NCBI RefSeq assembly: GCF_009498035.1
Contig: NZ_CP034550.1
Coordinates: 10,865,571-10,929,570, forward strand
Length of the DNA stretch: 64,000 bases
Origin: Saccharothrix syringae
GTDB taxonomy: Bacteria; Actinomycetota; Actinomycetes; Mycobacteriales; Pseudonocardiaceae
Reading direction: 5' to 3'
Part shown: one piece after another, positions 8,169-16,561 of the stretch
Layout of the letters: the number at the start of each line of letters is the position of its first letter
Numbering within the stretch: the first letter of the stretch is position 1
Position numbers and translations under genes: made by a program
The notes under the pieces: model-generated
The model's database searches: none
Told to the model about the DNA's origin: nothing
The model's input: only the letters and a program-made list of their open reading frames with translations

Positions 8169-9020
8169 TCAGTCGGGGGTGATGCCGGGCTGCTTGCCGG
8201 GCATCACGACGGTCCGCACGGTGGCGGGGAACAGAGCCCGGGCCACGGCGGTGTCGGAGGTGTGGGCGGACGCGGTCGCGTACGGACCGCTGCCGCCACC
8301 CTGGGAACCGGACGCGTCGCCACCGCAGGTGCAGTGGGCCGGCGCGCCGAGCGGGGGCGCGAACGGCATCAACGGCAGTCCGGACGGGTCACCGGGCAGG
8401 GTCGACCCCTGGTCGGCGACGGGCGCGGTGGTCGCGCCGGTCGCCAGGTCGAGCCACAGCCTGCTGAGCTTGCCGAACACCCCGTGCACCACCGGGGTGC
8501 CGGCGGTGACCGGCACGGCGGCGGTGGTGGCCGGGGTGGTCTCGGTGGCGTGCTGCGCCGGGGTGCCGCCGACCGCGTCGTCGGTGGTCACCTGCTTCGG
8601 CGCGCGCGGCTGGAACCAGGTGCCCACGTGCTCGACGGTGTCGCGGATCTCCTCCGCGACGCGGCCGAGGTCGGGCCGCTGGGGCTCCTGCACGCGCGGT
8701 GAGCGCAGCGCGGCGTCCAGCTCGCGCACGGCCCCGCCCACGTCGGTGGAGCCGAGGGGCGACGCGCCGATCGGCTCCCGGCCGACCCGGCCCTGCCCGA
8801 TCGGCGCCACGACCTCGCGCAGCGAATCGCGCGAGCCCTCCGCGGCGTGCCCGACGACCACCTCGTGGTCGACCGGGGCCGCCGCGGCCGCCGGGGCCGC
8901 GGTCAGCGCCCAGGCGGCGGCGGTGCCGGCGAGGGTGCCGCCGACGACCAGCAGGGCGCGGGAGAGCAGCCGCCGAACGCGGCCCGCCCCCGTTCCCGCT
9001 CGCTGGTCAACGGCCGACAT
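8169..9020 (-). CDS. Secreted protein of unknown function, partner of the repeat protein
   Basis: A 283-residue exported protein. An RVRRLLSR segment is followed by a hydrophobic core and an Ala-rich cleavage region (residues about 14-48). The mature part has no recognised domain. It is rich in Thr, Ala and Pro, with a charged central segment (SLREVVAPIGQGRVGREPIG) and a short HCTCGG motif near the C-terminus. The ATG at 9020 was preferred over one 18 bases upstream because GGAGG sits 8 bases before it. The gene lies 201 bases upstream of the giant chaplin-like gene on the same strand. That spacing suggests co-expression and possibly a joint role at the cell surface. Function is unknown; the link is inferred only from position and export. 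Confidence 0.75.
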   Translation of the reverse strand: MSAVDQRAGTGAGRVRRLLSRALLVVGGTLAGTAAAWALTAAPAAAAAPVDHEVVVGHAAEGSRDSLREVVAPIGQGRVGREPIGASPLGSTDVGGAVRELDAALRSPRVQEPQRPDLGRVAEEIRDTVEHVGTWFQPRAPKQVTTDDAVGGTPAQHATETTPATTAAVPVTAGTPVVHGVFGKLSRLWLDLATGATTAPVADQGSTLPGDPSGLPLMPFAPPLGAPAHCTCGGDASGSQGGGSGPYATASAHTSDTAVARALFPATVRTVVMPGKQPGITPD

Positions 9021-9180
9021 CGCTGGTTCCTCCACCACAGGCGCTGGGATTTCGTCGGCGACGTGATCAAGCCGACGCCCGAAGACTGCCAGGGATCGAG
9101 CCGGGTTCGCACTCCTTCGCCGCCGGGTTCGCCGGATCGTGTGAAGAACACGGCGTGTGGCCGGGGGTGACCACGGGTAG

Positions 9181-11406
9181 TCAGGTGCGCTTGAGCACGC
9201 GGGCCGCGCCGGCCGCCGCGGTGGAGGCCAGGATCCAGCCCACCGCGATCAGCGCGCTGGAGATCCACTGGGACGCACCGCTGAACCGCCACTTGCCGTC
9301 CTGGCCGAGGTCCACGATCGGGACCAGCAGGTCCACCGCCAGCAGCCACGCGTTCCAGGACGGCGACTCGTCGTCGTTGAGCTTGGGCATCTCGTGGCCG
9401 AGGAACCACAGCGCCCCCAGCAGCCAGAACCCGGTCAGCCAGGCGATCGCCAGCCACGGCCGGTAGCCGTAGCCGACCGTCCAGTGCTGGAGGAAGCCCC
9501 ACACCCGGCCCGCCACGCCCAGCTCGGCGAAGCGCCTGCGCTGCTTCTCCACCTGCACGAGCTGGGCCAGCTCCTCCTCGCCGCCGTCCCGGTACACGGC
9601 CGCCAGCTGCTCGTACGGCCCGGGCGCGAAGTCCGGCTGCACCTCGCGCAGCCAGCGCAGCCGGGTGCGCACGTCGACCTGCGGCGCGGAGGTGATCGAG
9701 CGGAAGGTGAAGTCCTCCACCTCCACCCCGCCGGTGGCCGCCCACAGGCCGGGCCCGTCGAACACCGCCGTGGCCGCGCACCGGGTGAGCAGCACCCGGC
9801 CGACCGGCGCCTGCCCGGCGTCGAGCCGCAGCACGAGCTGCTGCACGGTCAGCCCGTAGGCGTTGAGCGCGATGCCGCTGCCGGGGCCGCCCAGCCGCGC
9901 GCCCGCGAACGTGGCCATCTTGCCGACCTCGGCCAGCCGGACGCGCACGCCGCCCGCGGCGGTGAAGCCGTGGCTGCACAGCAGGTCCTTGCCGACGGTG
10001 GCCACCCGGGCGTCCAGGGACGGCTTGACCGTGCCGTCGGGCCGGCCGCGCGGCGCGAGCAGGGTCGCGCCGGAGCAGTCGAGGGTGGAGCCGATCTCCG
10101 CGTTCTGGAGCCGCAGCGAGCCGTGCGCGCGCAGGTTGCGCAGGAACAGCGTGCCGCCGACGCGCAGCCGGTCGGCGAACAGGACGTCGATGCCGGGGCC
10201 GTGCAGTTGTACGCCGGACAGGGACGCGCTGCCCCGCACGTGCGCGTCCACCAGGCGCACCTGCCCGTGGACGCGCAGGGCGGTGTCGCGGGCGCCGCCG
10301 CCGCGGAAGCCGCCGTTGACCGCGCCGCGCGCTTCGAGGTCGCCGCGGACCTGGATGCCGTCGGCGTGCAGGGCGACCGGGATGCGCTGGACCTCGCCGG
10401 CGGGCTCGGCGGGCTCGGGCCCGGTGGCGTCGGTCAGCTCCTCCACCACCTCGCGGCTGCCGATCTCCGCGCCGGACAGCCGCAGGTAGCCGCCGATGTC
10501 GGCGTTGGGCAGGCGGACCGTGCCGGAGGAGGTGAAGCCGTCGTCGAGCTCCACGTTGCCCTCGACCCGGATGCGGTCGGCGACCAGGGCGGCGGACTCG
10601 TCGGCGGTGCCGCGCGGGATGACCAGCACGGGCCGGTCGGTCACGTTGGCGTGCAGCCGGGCGCCGGAGAACACGACGTTGCCGCCGACCCGGGCGCCGT
10701 CGAGCAGGATGCGGCCCTCGGCGGCGAACCGGCCGCCCTCGGCGTCGCAGAACAGGTTGCCCGCGATGGTCACGCCGGTGGCGTCCAGGGCGTTCTGCCC
10801 GGCGTTGACCAGCCGCGCGCCGCCCAGGTGCACGCTGCCGCCGACGTTGGCGCCGCGCAGCCGGACCTCGCCGGTGGCGCGCAGGGCGATCGCCTGGAGG
10901 GAGCCGGACAGGCGGATGCGGGCGGCGAGCAGGGCGTGGTCGTCCCCGCCGTGCAGCACGGCGCCGGCCAGCCGCAGCGTGCCCTCCACCGTCGCGTCGG
11001 TCAGGTCCACCGCGTCGTCGCTGGTGAAGCCCGCCTCCAGGACCAGGTCGCTGCCCACCCGCAGGTTGCGGCCGAGCAGGCCGGGCACCCGGCAGCCGCG
11101 CATCCGCAGGCCGACCAGGCGGGCCATGCGCAGGTCCGGCTTCTCCTCGAAGGTGCAGTTCTCCAGGTCGACGACGTGGTCGACGCGCAGGCCCTCCAGC
11201 GCGAACCGGCCCACCACGTGCGCGCCGACCAGCCGCAGCGCGGCACCGCGCAGCCCGTCCGGGGGCAGGTCCGCCAGCAGGGACGACAGCAGCCCGCCGG
11301 GCACGGTGCGCCCCCGCCGGGGCGCGGTCGGGTCGAACCGCACCCGCCTGCCCGCGGCGAACGCCTCCCGCACGGTCCGCTCGACGTCCTCGCCCGAATC
11401 CGGCAC
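9181..11406 (-). CDS. Membrane-anchored beta-helix-like protein
   Basis: A 741-residue protein. Residues about 55-520 consist of repeating short strands with phrases such as GxVRLxGAxVGGSVxLxGARL and GTLRLAGAVLHGG. These resemble right-handed beta-helix or polymer-forming (bactofilin-like) stacks. The C-terminal 170 residues start with a charged helix (RDGGEEELAQLVQVEKQRRRF) and contain three or four membrane segments (YGYRPWLAIAWLTGFWLLGALWF; ISSALIAVGWILAS). Streptomyces relatives are often annotated as membrane-associated oxidoreductases, but no cofactor motif is visible. The cytosolic or surface orientation of the helix domain cannot be told from sequence. It follows the secreted-protein genes on the same strand with a 160-base gap. 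A scaffold role is inference. Confidence 0.65.
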   Translation of the reverse strand: MPDSGEDVERTVREAFAAGRRVRFDPTAPRRGRTVPGGLLSSLLADLPPDGLRGAALRLVGAHVVGRFALEGLRVDHVVDLENCTFEEKPDLRMARLVGLRMRGCRVPGLLGRNLRVGSDLVLEAGFTSDDAVDLTDATVEGTLRLAGAVLHGGDDHALLAARIRLSGSLQAIALRATGEVRLRGANVGGSVHLGGARLVNAGQNALDATGVTIAGNLFCDAEGGRFAAEGRILLDGARVGGNVVFSGARLHANVTDRPVLVIPRGTADESAALVADRIRVEGNVELDDGFTSSGTVRLPNADIGGYLRLSGAEIGSREVVEELTDATGPEPAEPAGEVQRIPVALHADGIQVRGDLEARGAVNGGFRGGGARDTALRVHGQVRLVDAHVRGSASLSGVQLHGPGIDVLFADRLRVGGTLFLRNLRAHGSLRLQNAEIGSTLDCSGATLLAPRGRPDGTVKPSLDARVATVGKDLLCSHGFTAAGGVRVRLAEVGKMATFAGARLGGPGSGIALNAYGLTVQQLVLRLDAGQAPVGRVLLTRCAATAVFDGPGLWAATGGVEVEDFTFRSITSAPQVDVRTRLRWLREVQPDFAPGPYEQLAAVYRDGGEEELAQLVQVEKQRRRFAELGVAGRVWGFLQHWTVGYGYRPWLAIAWLTGFWLLGALWFLGHEMPKLNDDESPSWNAWLLAVDLLVPIVDLGQDGKWRFSGASQWISSALIAVGWILASTAAAGAARVLKRT

Positions 11407-11513
11407 ACCCGGATCCGATCACCCGGGACGCGGCCGCCGCCAGGTTTTCGTGGTTTCCGTCGCACGGCGCTCGTCGTCGCACGCGGGCGTGCCGGCGGGG
11501 ATAACGTGATCGC

Positions 11514-12707
11514 GTGACGGGGAACGGGTGGGAGAGCAAGAGGGTGCCCCGGCTGCTGCGCGTGAGCGCGGCGCTGAGCTGGCGGTTCGTGGCGGTGGTC
11601 GCCGCCCTGTACGTGGTGGCCACGGTGGTCGGGTACCTGGCCACGATCGTCATCCCGGTCGGGGTGGCGCTGCTGCTGGCGGCGCTGCTGTCGCCGGCGG
11701 TGTCCCAGCTCAACCGGGCGCGCGTGCCGCGCGGCCTGGCCACGGGCCTGGTGCTGGTCGGCGGGATAGCGGTGGTCGGCGGCGTGCTCACCTTCGTGAT
11801 CACGGAGTTCTCCAAGGGCCTGCCGGACCTCCAGGACCAGGTCAGCGCGAGCCTGGACACGATCCGGGACTGGCTGCGCGACGGTCCGCTGCACCTGAGC
11901 GACGTGCAGTTGCAGGAGTACCTGGACCGCGTGGTGGCCGAGCTGCAGGAGAACCAGGCCGAGATCACCTCGGGCGCGCTGACCACGGCCGCGACCGTCG
12001 GCGAGATCCTGACCGGCCTGCTGCTGGCGCTGTTCACGCTCATCTTCTTCCTGCACGACGGCGACGGGATCTGGCGGTTCCTGATCCGGGTCGTGCCCGC
12101 CGACGTGCGCGACCGGGCGGACGTGGCCGGGCGGCGCGGGTTCGCCTCGCTGGTGTCCTACGTGCGGGCGACCGCGCTGGTGGCGGTGGTGGACGCGGTC
12201 GGCGTGGGCATCGGCCTGTGGCTGGTGGACGTGCCGCTGGTGGTGCCGCTGTCGGCGCTGGTGTTCCTCGGCGCGTTCATCCCGATCATCGGCGCGGTGG
12301 TCACCGGCGCGGTGGCGGTGCTGGTCGCGCTGGTGGCCAACGGGCCGGTGGCGGCGCTGATCATCCTGGCCGTGCTGATCGGCGTGATGCAGCTGGAGAG
12401 CCACGTGCTCCAGCCGCTGCTGCTGGGTCGCGCGGTGAAGCTGCACCCGCTGGCGGTGGTGCTGGCGATCACCGCCGGGTTGGTGGTCGGGGGGATCTCG
12501 GGCGCGCTGCTGTCCGTGCCGCTGCTGGCGGTGCTGAACTCGGGCATCCGGTCGCTGCTGTCGGAGTCGGACCGGGCCGTGGAGCCGCGCGACGTGGACG
12601 TGCACGAGCCGCAGGAGAGCGGCGCGGTGGACACGGCGGGTGAGCGGGTGGAGGACATCGGCGGCGGCGAGGCGCCCGACGCCGGGCACAGCGGGCGGCA
12701 GGTCTAG
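11514..12707 (+). CDS. AI-2E family transporter
   Basis: A 397-residue polytopic membrane protein of the AI-2E/PerM family (UPF0118). It has the usual layout: two N-terminal membrane hairpins (residues about 22-85), a soluble helical segment (90-155), then the conserved membrane core with SALVFLGAFIPIIGAVVTG and QLESHVLQPLLLGRAVKLHP. Family members have been linked to export of small molecules or to Na+/H+ antiport; the substrate here is unknown. The polar C-terminal tail (360-397) is not conserved. The GTG start lies just after a GATAAC -10-like element at about 11500, suggesting a leaderless transcript. It is divergent from the beta-helix protein gene. Confidence 0.9.
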   Translation: MTGNGWESKRVPRLLRVSAALSWRFVAVVAALYVVATVVGYLATIVIPVGVALLLAALLSPAVSQLNRARVPRGLATGLVLVGGIAVVGGVLTFVITEFSKGLPDLQDQVSASLDTIRDWLRDGPLHLSDVQLQEYLDRVVAELQENQAEITSGALTTAATVGEILTGLLLALFTLIFFLHDGDGIWRFLIRVVPADVRDRADVAGRRGFASLVSYVRATALVAVVDAVGVGIGLWLVDVPLVVPLSALVFLGAFIPIIGAVVTGAVAVLVALVANGPVAALIILAVLIGVMQLESHVLQPLLLGRAVKLHPLAVVLAITAGLVVGGISGALLSVPLLAVLNSGIRSLLSESDRAVEPRDVDVHEPQESGAVDTAGERVEDIGGGEAPDAGHSGRQV

Positions 12708-12753
12708 GCGGGCGGGCCGGCGGCCCCGACCCGACCCGCCTACCCGCTCGGCC

Positions 12754-13950
12754 CTAGGCCATCTCGACCAGGTTGCGGCCGTAGCCCTTGGCGGCCAGCA
12801 GGGCGGCGTCGGCGGCGACCAGCAGGTCGGGCAGCTCGTACCCGAAGCGCTGGGTGGTGGCCACGCCGATGCTCACGGTCAGGCCGGTGAGCAGGTGCTC
12901 CTGGCCGTGCGTGTCGACCGTCGGCACGGCCAGGGCGGCCACGGCGTGCCGGATGCGCTGGGCGACCGAGCGGGCCACGGCGGGCTCGGCGTCGGGCAGC
13001 AGCACCACGAACTCCTCGCCGCCGAAGCGGCCCACCAGGTCGCCGCTGCGCACGGTGCCGGTCAGCAGCAGGGCCACCGCGCTCAGCGCCGAGTCGCCCG
13101 CCAGGTGCCCGACCTCGTCGTTGACCCGCTTGAAGTGGTCGAGGTCGAGCAGCATCACGGCCATCGGCCGGTCGCGGACGCGGGCCTTGGCCAGCTCCGA
13201 GCGCGCCCGGCCGTCCCAGTGCACCGCGTTGGCCAGGCCGGTCTTGGCGTCGCGCTGCGCCGACCGGCGCCACTGCGGCAGCTGGGCGGCGCGTTCGAGC
13301 AGGGCCAGCGGCGGGCCGGCCAGCAGGGCGTGCACCGCGTCGGTGACGGCGGCGCAGCCCATCAGGCCGCCGATGCTGACCGCGACCACGCCCAGGACCA
13401 CGTCGATCGGCTCGCCGACGACCTCCTCGCCGGGCGCGCCGGGGCTGCGCAGCTTCAGGCCGACCGAGATCAGGCCCGCGCGGACCACCAGCAGCACGGT
13501 CGCGCCCAGGACCAGCGCGCCCAGGTGCAGGTCGGGCTGCTCCCAGCCGATGGCGTACCGGGCGGCGAACACCGCCAGCGCGCTCGCGGACAGGGTGAAC
13601 ACCCAGCGGTGCGATTCGGGGCGCTGCGCCAGCACGCCGTGCAGGGCCGGGCCGAACAGCAGCAGGACCAGCAGGTTGCACGGCAGCGCCAGCACGCCCG
13701 CGGCCAGGTAGCACAGGTGCGCGGCCCACGGGTTGCGCTCGGTCTCGCCCATCCGGTGGCTGTGGATGGAGCTGCCGATGATGACCGCGCCGGCGGTGGC
13801 CGCGATGGCGGCGAACCGGCCGATCTCACCGGGCTGCGGCTGCGGCGACGACGCGATCACGTGCACCACGAGCGCGAGCGCGCAGGCGTCGACGAACAAC
13901 CAGTAGGCCAGGGCGGAGCGCCGCAGCGTCCACAGTGGCCAGTGGCGCAC
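12754..13950 (-). CDS. Membrane-bound diguanylate cyclase (GGDEF)
   Basis: A 398-residue enzyme making c-di-GMP from two GTP. Residues 1 to about 215 hold seven or so membrane segments (for example AYWLFVDACALALVVHVIA and NLLVLLLFGPALHGVLA), probably a sensor module. A linker (LERAAQLPQWRRSAQRDAKTGLAN) leads to the GGDEF domain at about 235-395. The catalytic loop is intact (FGGEEF, near 306-311), metal-binding LLDLDHFKRVND is present, and the RSGD inhibitory site lies exactly five residues before GGEEF, so product feedback is expected. GGGAGGG precedes the GTG start. It is convergent with the transporter gene and divergent from macS, whose shared 153-base promoter region holds an A+T-rich island. 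In actinomycetes c-di-GMP controls development through BldD (family knowledge). Confidence 0.93.
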   Translation of the reverse strand: MRHWPLWTLRRSALAYWLFVDACALALVVHVIASSPQPQPGEIGRFAAIAATAGAVIIGSSIHSHRMGETERNPWAAHLCYLAAGVLALPCNLLVLLLFGPALHGVLAQRPESHRWVFTLSASALAVFAARYAIGWEQPDLHLGALVLGATVLLVVRAGLISVGLKLRSPGAPGEEVVGEPIDVVLGVVAVSIGGLMGCAAVTDAVHALLAGPPLALLERAAQLPQWRRSAQRDAKTGLANAVHWDGRARSELAKARVRDRPMAVMLLDLDHFKRVNDEVGHLAGDSALSAVALLLTGTVRSGDLVGRFGGEEFVVLLPDAEPAVARSVAQRIRHAVAALAVPTVDTHGQEHLLTGLTVSIGVATTQRFGYELPDLLVAADAALLAAKGYGRNLVEMA

Positions 13951-14103
13951 GGCAGCCCTCCCTCACCACAGGAGCCGACGGGCGCGATCACACCCAGTGA
14001 CCCCAGTGAGCTTTTCATATATGTCATCTGTGGAACAGACCGCCACCTGGGGGTTAGCTGCGCCACTCGGGCACGGCAAGATTGGGGGTGAAGGGAGCAC
14101 ACC

Positions 14104-15246
14104 GTGCACACGAAGCCATCCGACCAGGGGACCCCGGCGGACGAGGACCCGGTCGCCCACCTCTGGCGGGGAACGGTCGCGCTACGCATAGTGACGTTCC
14201 TGTTCGCCGTGGGCGTCACCGCGCGGCACCACGCCGACTACCAGCGGCCCTGGCTGGCGTGGTCGGCGGTCGCGGTGATGTTCGCCTGGTCGCTGTTCAC
14301 CATCCGCGCCTACGGCCGCGAGGACGGCCGGCGGCCGTGGGTGGTGGTGGCCGACGTGGTGCTGGTGTGCGGGCTGATGTCGACCTCGCAGCTGATCCTG
14401 ACCGACCAGCAGTTCGTGCTGGACGTCCCGCTGATCACCACCATCTGGGCGTCCGGCCCGGTGGTGGCCGCGGCCGCGCTGGGCGGGCAGGCGGCGGGCT
14501 CGCTGTCGGGGTTCGCGGTCGGCCTGACCACCTACCTCAACCGCGGCGCGGTCAACGTGGACGTGGTGCGAGACGTGGTGCTGCTGACCGGGGCGGGCTT
14601 CGTGATCGGCATGGCCTCGGCCACCGCGCGCCGCTCGGCGGTGCGGCTGGCGCAGGCGCTGCGCGCCGAGGCGGCCACGGCCGAGCGCGAGCGGCTGGCC
14701 CGCAGCATCCACGACGGCGTGCTCCAGGTGCTCGCCCGGGTCCGCAAGCGCGGCTCGGAGCTGGGCGGCGAGGCGGCCGAGCTGGCGCGGCTGGCCGGCG
14801 AGCAGGAGGTCGCGCTGAGGTCCCTGGTGGCCGCCGCGCCCGGCGAGTCCACCCCGGGCGGCGAGGCCGACCTGCGGCCCGCCCTCCAGCTGCTGGCCAC
14901 CCCGACCGTGCAGGTGTCGACCCCGGCCACCAGGGTGATGCTGCCCGCGGCCACCGCGTCCGAGCTGGCCGCGGTGGTCCGCGAGGCGCTGTCCAACGTG
15001 GACAAGCACGCCGGTCCGGGCGCGAAGGCGTGGGTGCTGGTGGAGGACCTGGGCGAGGAGGTCGTGGTGAGCGTGCGCGACGACGGCCCCGGCATCCCGG
15101 AGGGGCGGCTGGCCTCGGCGGAGGCGGAGGGCCGGCTGGGCGTGGCCAAGTCGATCAGGGGTCGGGTGGAGGCGCTGCGTGGGACCCTGGAGCTCCAGAC
15201 GGGGCCGGGGGAGGGCACCGAGTGGGAGGTGCGGGTTCACCGATGA
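14104..15246 (+). CDS. macS: MacS-type sensor histidine kinase
   Basis: A 380-residue membrane sensor kinase. Five or so membrane segments occupy residues 24-175. The dimerisation/phosphoacceptor helix is ERERLARSIHDGVLQVL with His203. The ATPase domain shows the N-box (VREALSNVDKHA, Asn298) and the G-box (DDGPGIP, near 326-332). This resembles the NarL-group kinase MacS. The Streptomyces MacRS system controls genes for morphogenic membrane proteins; that role is transferred by similarity only. The stop overlaps the regulator start in an ATGA, so the two are translationally coupled. GGTGAAGGGAG lies before the GTG start. The signal is unknown. Confidence 0.88.
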   Translation: MHTKPSDQGTPADEDPVAHLWRGTVALRIVTFLFAVGVTARHHADYQRPWLAWSAVAVMFAWSLFTIRAYGREDGRRPWVVVADVVLVCGLMSTSQLILTDQQFVLDVPLITTIWASGPVVAAAALGGQAAGSLSGFAVGLTTYLNRGAVNVDVVRDVVLLTGAGFVIGMASATARRSAVRLAQALRAEAATAERERLARSIHDGVLQVLARVRKRGSELGGEAAELARLAGEQEVALRSLVAAAPGESTPGGEADLRPALQLLATPTVQVSTPATRVMLPAATASELAAVVREALSNVDKHAGPGAKAWVLVEDLGEEVVVSVRDDGPGIPEGRLASAEAEGRLGVAKSIRGRVEALRGTLELQTGPGEGTEWEVRVHR

Positions 15247-15896
15247 GCGTGTCCGTGATGGTGGTGGACGACCACCCCATGTGGCGGGACGGGGTCGCGC
15301 GGGACCTGGCCGAGCGCGGCTTCGAGGTCGTGGCGACGGCGGGCGACGCCGCGTCGGCGGTGCGCATCGCCCGCGCCGTGCGCCCCGACGTGGTGCTGAT
15401 GGACCTGAACCTGGGCGAGTCGACCGGCGTGGAGGCGACCACGCTGATCACCGGGTCCCTGTCGGCCACCAGGGTGCTGGTGCTGTCGGCCAGCGGCGAG
15501 CACAGCGACGTGCTGGAGGCGGTGAAGGCGGGCGCGTCGGGCTACCTGGTCAAGTCGGCGTCGGCCGAGGAGCTGGTGGACGCGGTGAACCGGACCGCGG
15601 CGGGCGACGCGGTGTTCACGCCGGGCCTGGCCGGGCTGGTGCTCGGCGAGTACCGGCGGATGGCCGCGACGCCGGACCAGGGGGACAAGCCGCAGCTGAC
15701 CGAGCGGGAGACCGAGGTGCTGCGGCTGGTGGCCAAGGGGCTGACCGCCCGGCAGATCGCCAACCGGCTGGTCATCTCGCACCGCACCGTGGAGAACCAC
15801 GTGCAGTCCACGCTGCGCAAGCTCCAGCTGCACAACCGCGTCGAGCTGGCGCGGTACGCGATCGAGCACGGGCTCGACGTCGAACCGGAGGGCTGA
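15243..15896 (+). CDS. macR: MacR-type NarL/LuxR response regulator
   Basis: A 217-residue response regulator. The receiver domain (1-120) has the acidic pair VVDDH (D9, D10), phospho-acceptor D54 (VVLMDLNLGES) and the conserved Lys in GYLVKSASAEELV. A LuxR-type helix-turn-helix follows at about 150-215 (LTERETEVLRLVAKGLTARQIA ... HRTVENHV). The ATG at 15243 overlaps the kinase stop by four bases, and the DUF1707 gene begins two bases after this stop, so the three form a tightly coupled operon. Phosphotransfer from the upstream kinase is expected. DNA targets are unknown; the neighbouring DUF1707 gene is a likely member of the regulon. Confidence 0.92.
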   Translation: MSVSVMVVDDHPMWRDGVARDLAERGFEVVATAGDAASAVRIARAVRPDVVLMDLNLGESTGVEATTLITGSLSATRVLVLSASGEHSDVLEAVKAGASGYLVKSASAEELVDAVNRTAAGDAVFTPGLAGLVLGEYRRMAATPDQGDKPQLTERETEVLRLVAKGLTARQIANRLVISHRTVENHVQSTLRKLQLHNRVELARYAIEHGLDVEPEG

Positions 15897-15898
15897 CC

Positions 15899-16510
15899 AT
15901 GACCGAACCCGCCGAGGCCGGCCCCGGGGGCGTCCCCGCCCAGGCCGACCCGAAGGACTTCCGCGTCTCGGACGCGGAGCGCGAGCACGTGGTGAACCTG
16001 CTGCAGAAGGCCATCGGCCGCGGGCTGATCACGCTCGACGAGTTCACCGAGCGGACCGACACGGCGCTGGCCGCCAAGACCAGGGCCCAGCTCAACGCGG
16101 TGCTGCTGGACCTGCCGGGGATCGTGCACCGGGACCGGGCCGCCGCGCCGGTGGAGCGGAGCGAGCTGAAGACGACCATGTCGTCGGTCACCCGCAAGGG
16201 CCACTGGACCGTGCCGCAGCGGCTGGTGGTGCGCAACCGGATGGGGTCGGCCGACCTGGACTTCCGCGAGGCCGCCATCCCGCACGCCGTGGTCGACATC
16301 GAGCTGGACGTGACGGCCGGGTCGGTGAAGCTGGTGCTGCCCGACAACGCGACGGTGAACGCGGAGGGCGTGGAGCTGGCCGCGGGCACGCTGAAGGACA
16401 AGGTGGGCATCGGGGTGGACGGGCGGCCGCACTTCGTGGTCCACGGGTACGTGCGCGCGGGCACCCTGGAGATCAAGAAGAAGAAGCCCCGCTGGTTCAA
16501 GCACGCGTGA
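15899..16510 (+). CDS. DUF1707 protein with LiaF-like C-terminal domain
   Basis: A 203-residue protein with no clear signal peptide. Residues 20-72 form the DUF1707/SHOCT-like helix-loop (FRVSDAEREHVVNLLQKAIGRGLITLDEFTERTDTALAAKTRAQLNAVLLDLP split across the domain), typical of actinobacterial envelope-associated proteins. Residues about 105-190 are beta-rich and resemble the LiaF/cell-wall stress-response fold (AVVDIELDVTAGSVKLVLP). A basic tail (KKKKPRWFKHA) ends the protein. The start is two bases after the MacR stop, with GGAGGG just upstream, giving strong coupling to macRS. Its role is probably in sensing or buffering envelope stress, by analogy with LiaF; this is inference. Confidence 0.82.
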   Translation: MTEPAEAGPGGVPAQADPKDFRVSDAEREHVVNLLQKAIGRGLITLDEFTERTDTALAAKTRAQLNAVLLDLPGIVHRDRAAAPVERSELKTTMSSVTRKGHWTVPQRLVVRNRMGSADLDFREAAIPHAVVDIELDVTAGSVKLVLPDNATVNAEGVELAAGTLKDKVGIGVDGRPHFVVHGYVRAGTLEIKKKKPRWFKHA

Positions 16511-16561
16511 CGCCGGCCCGCCCGGCGTGCGGGACGCCGCCGCCCGGCCGAGGATCGGGTC

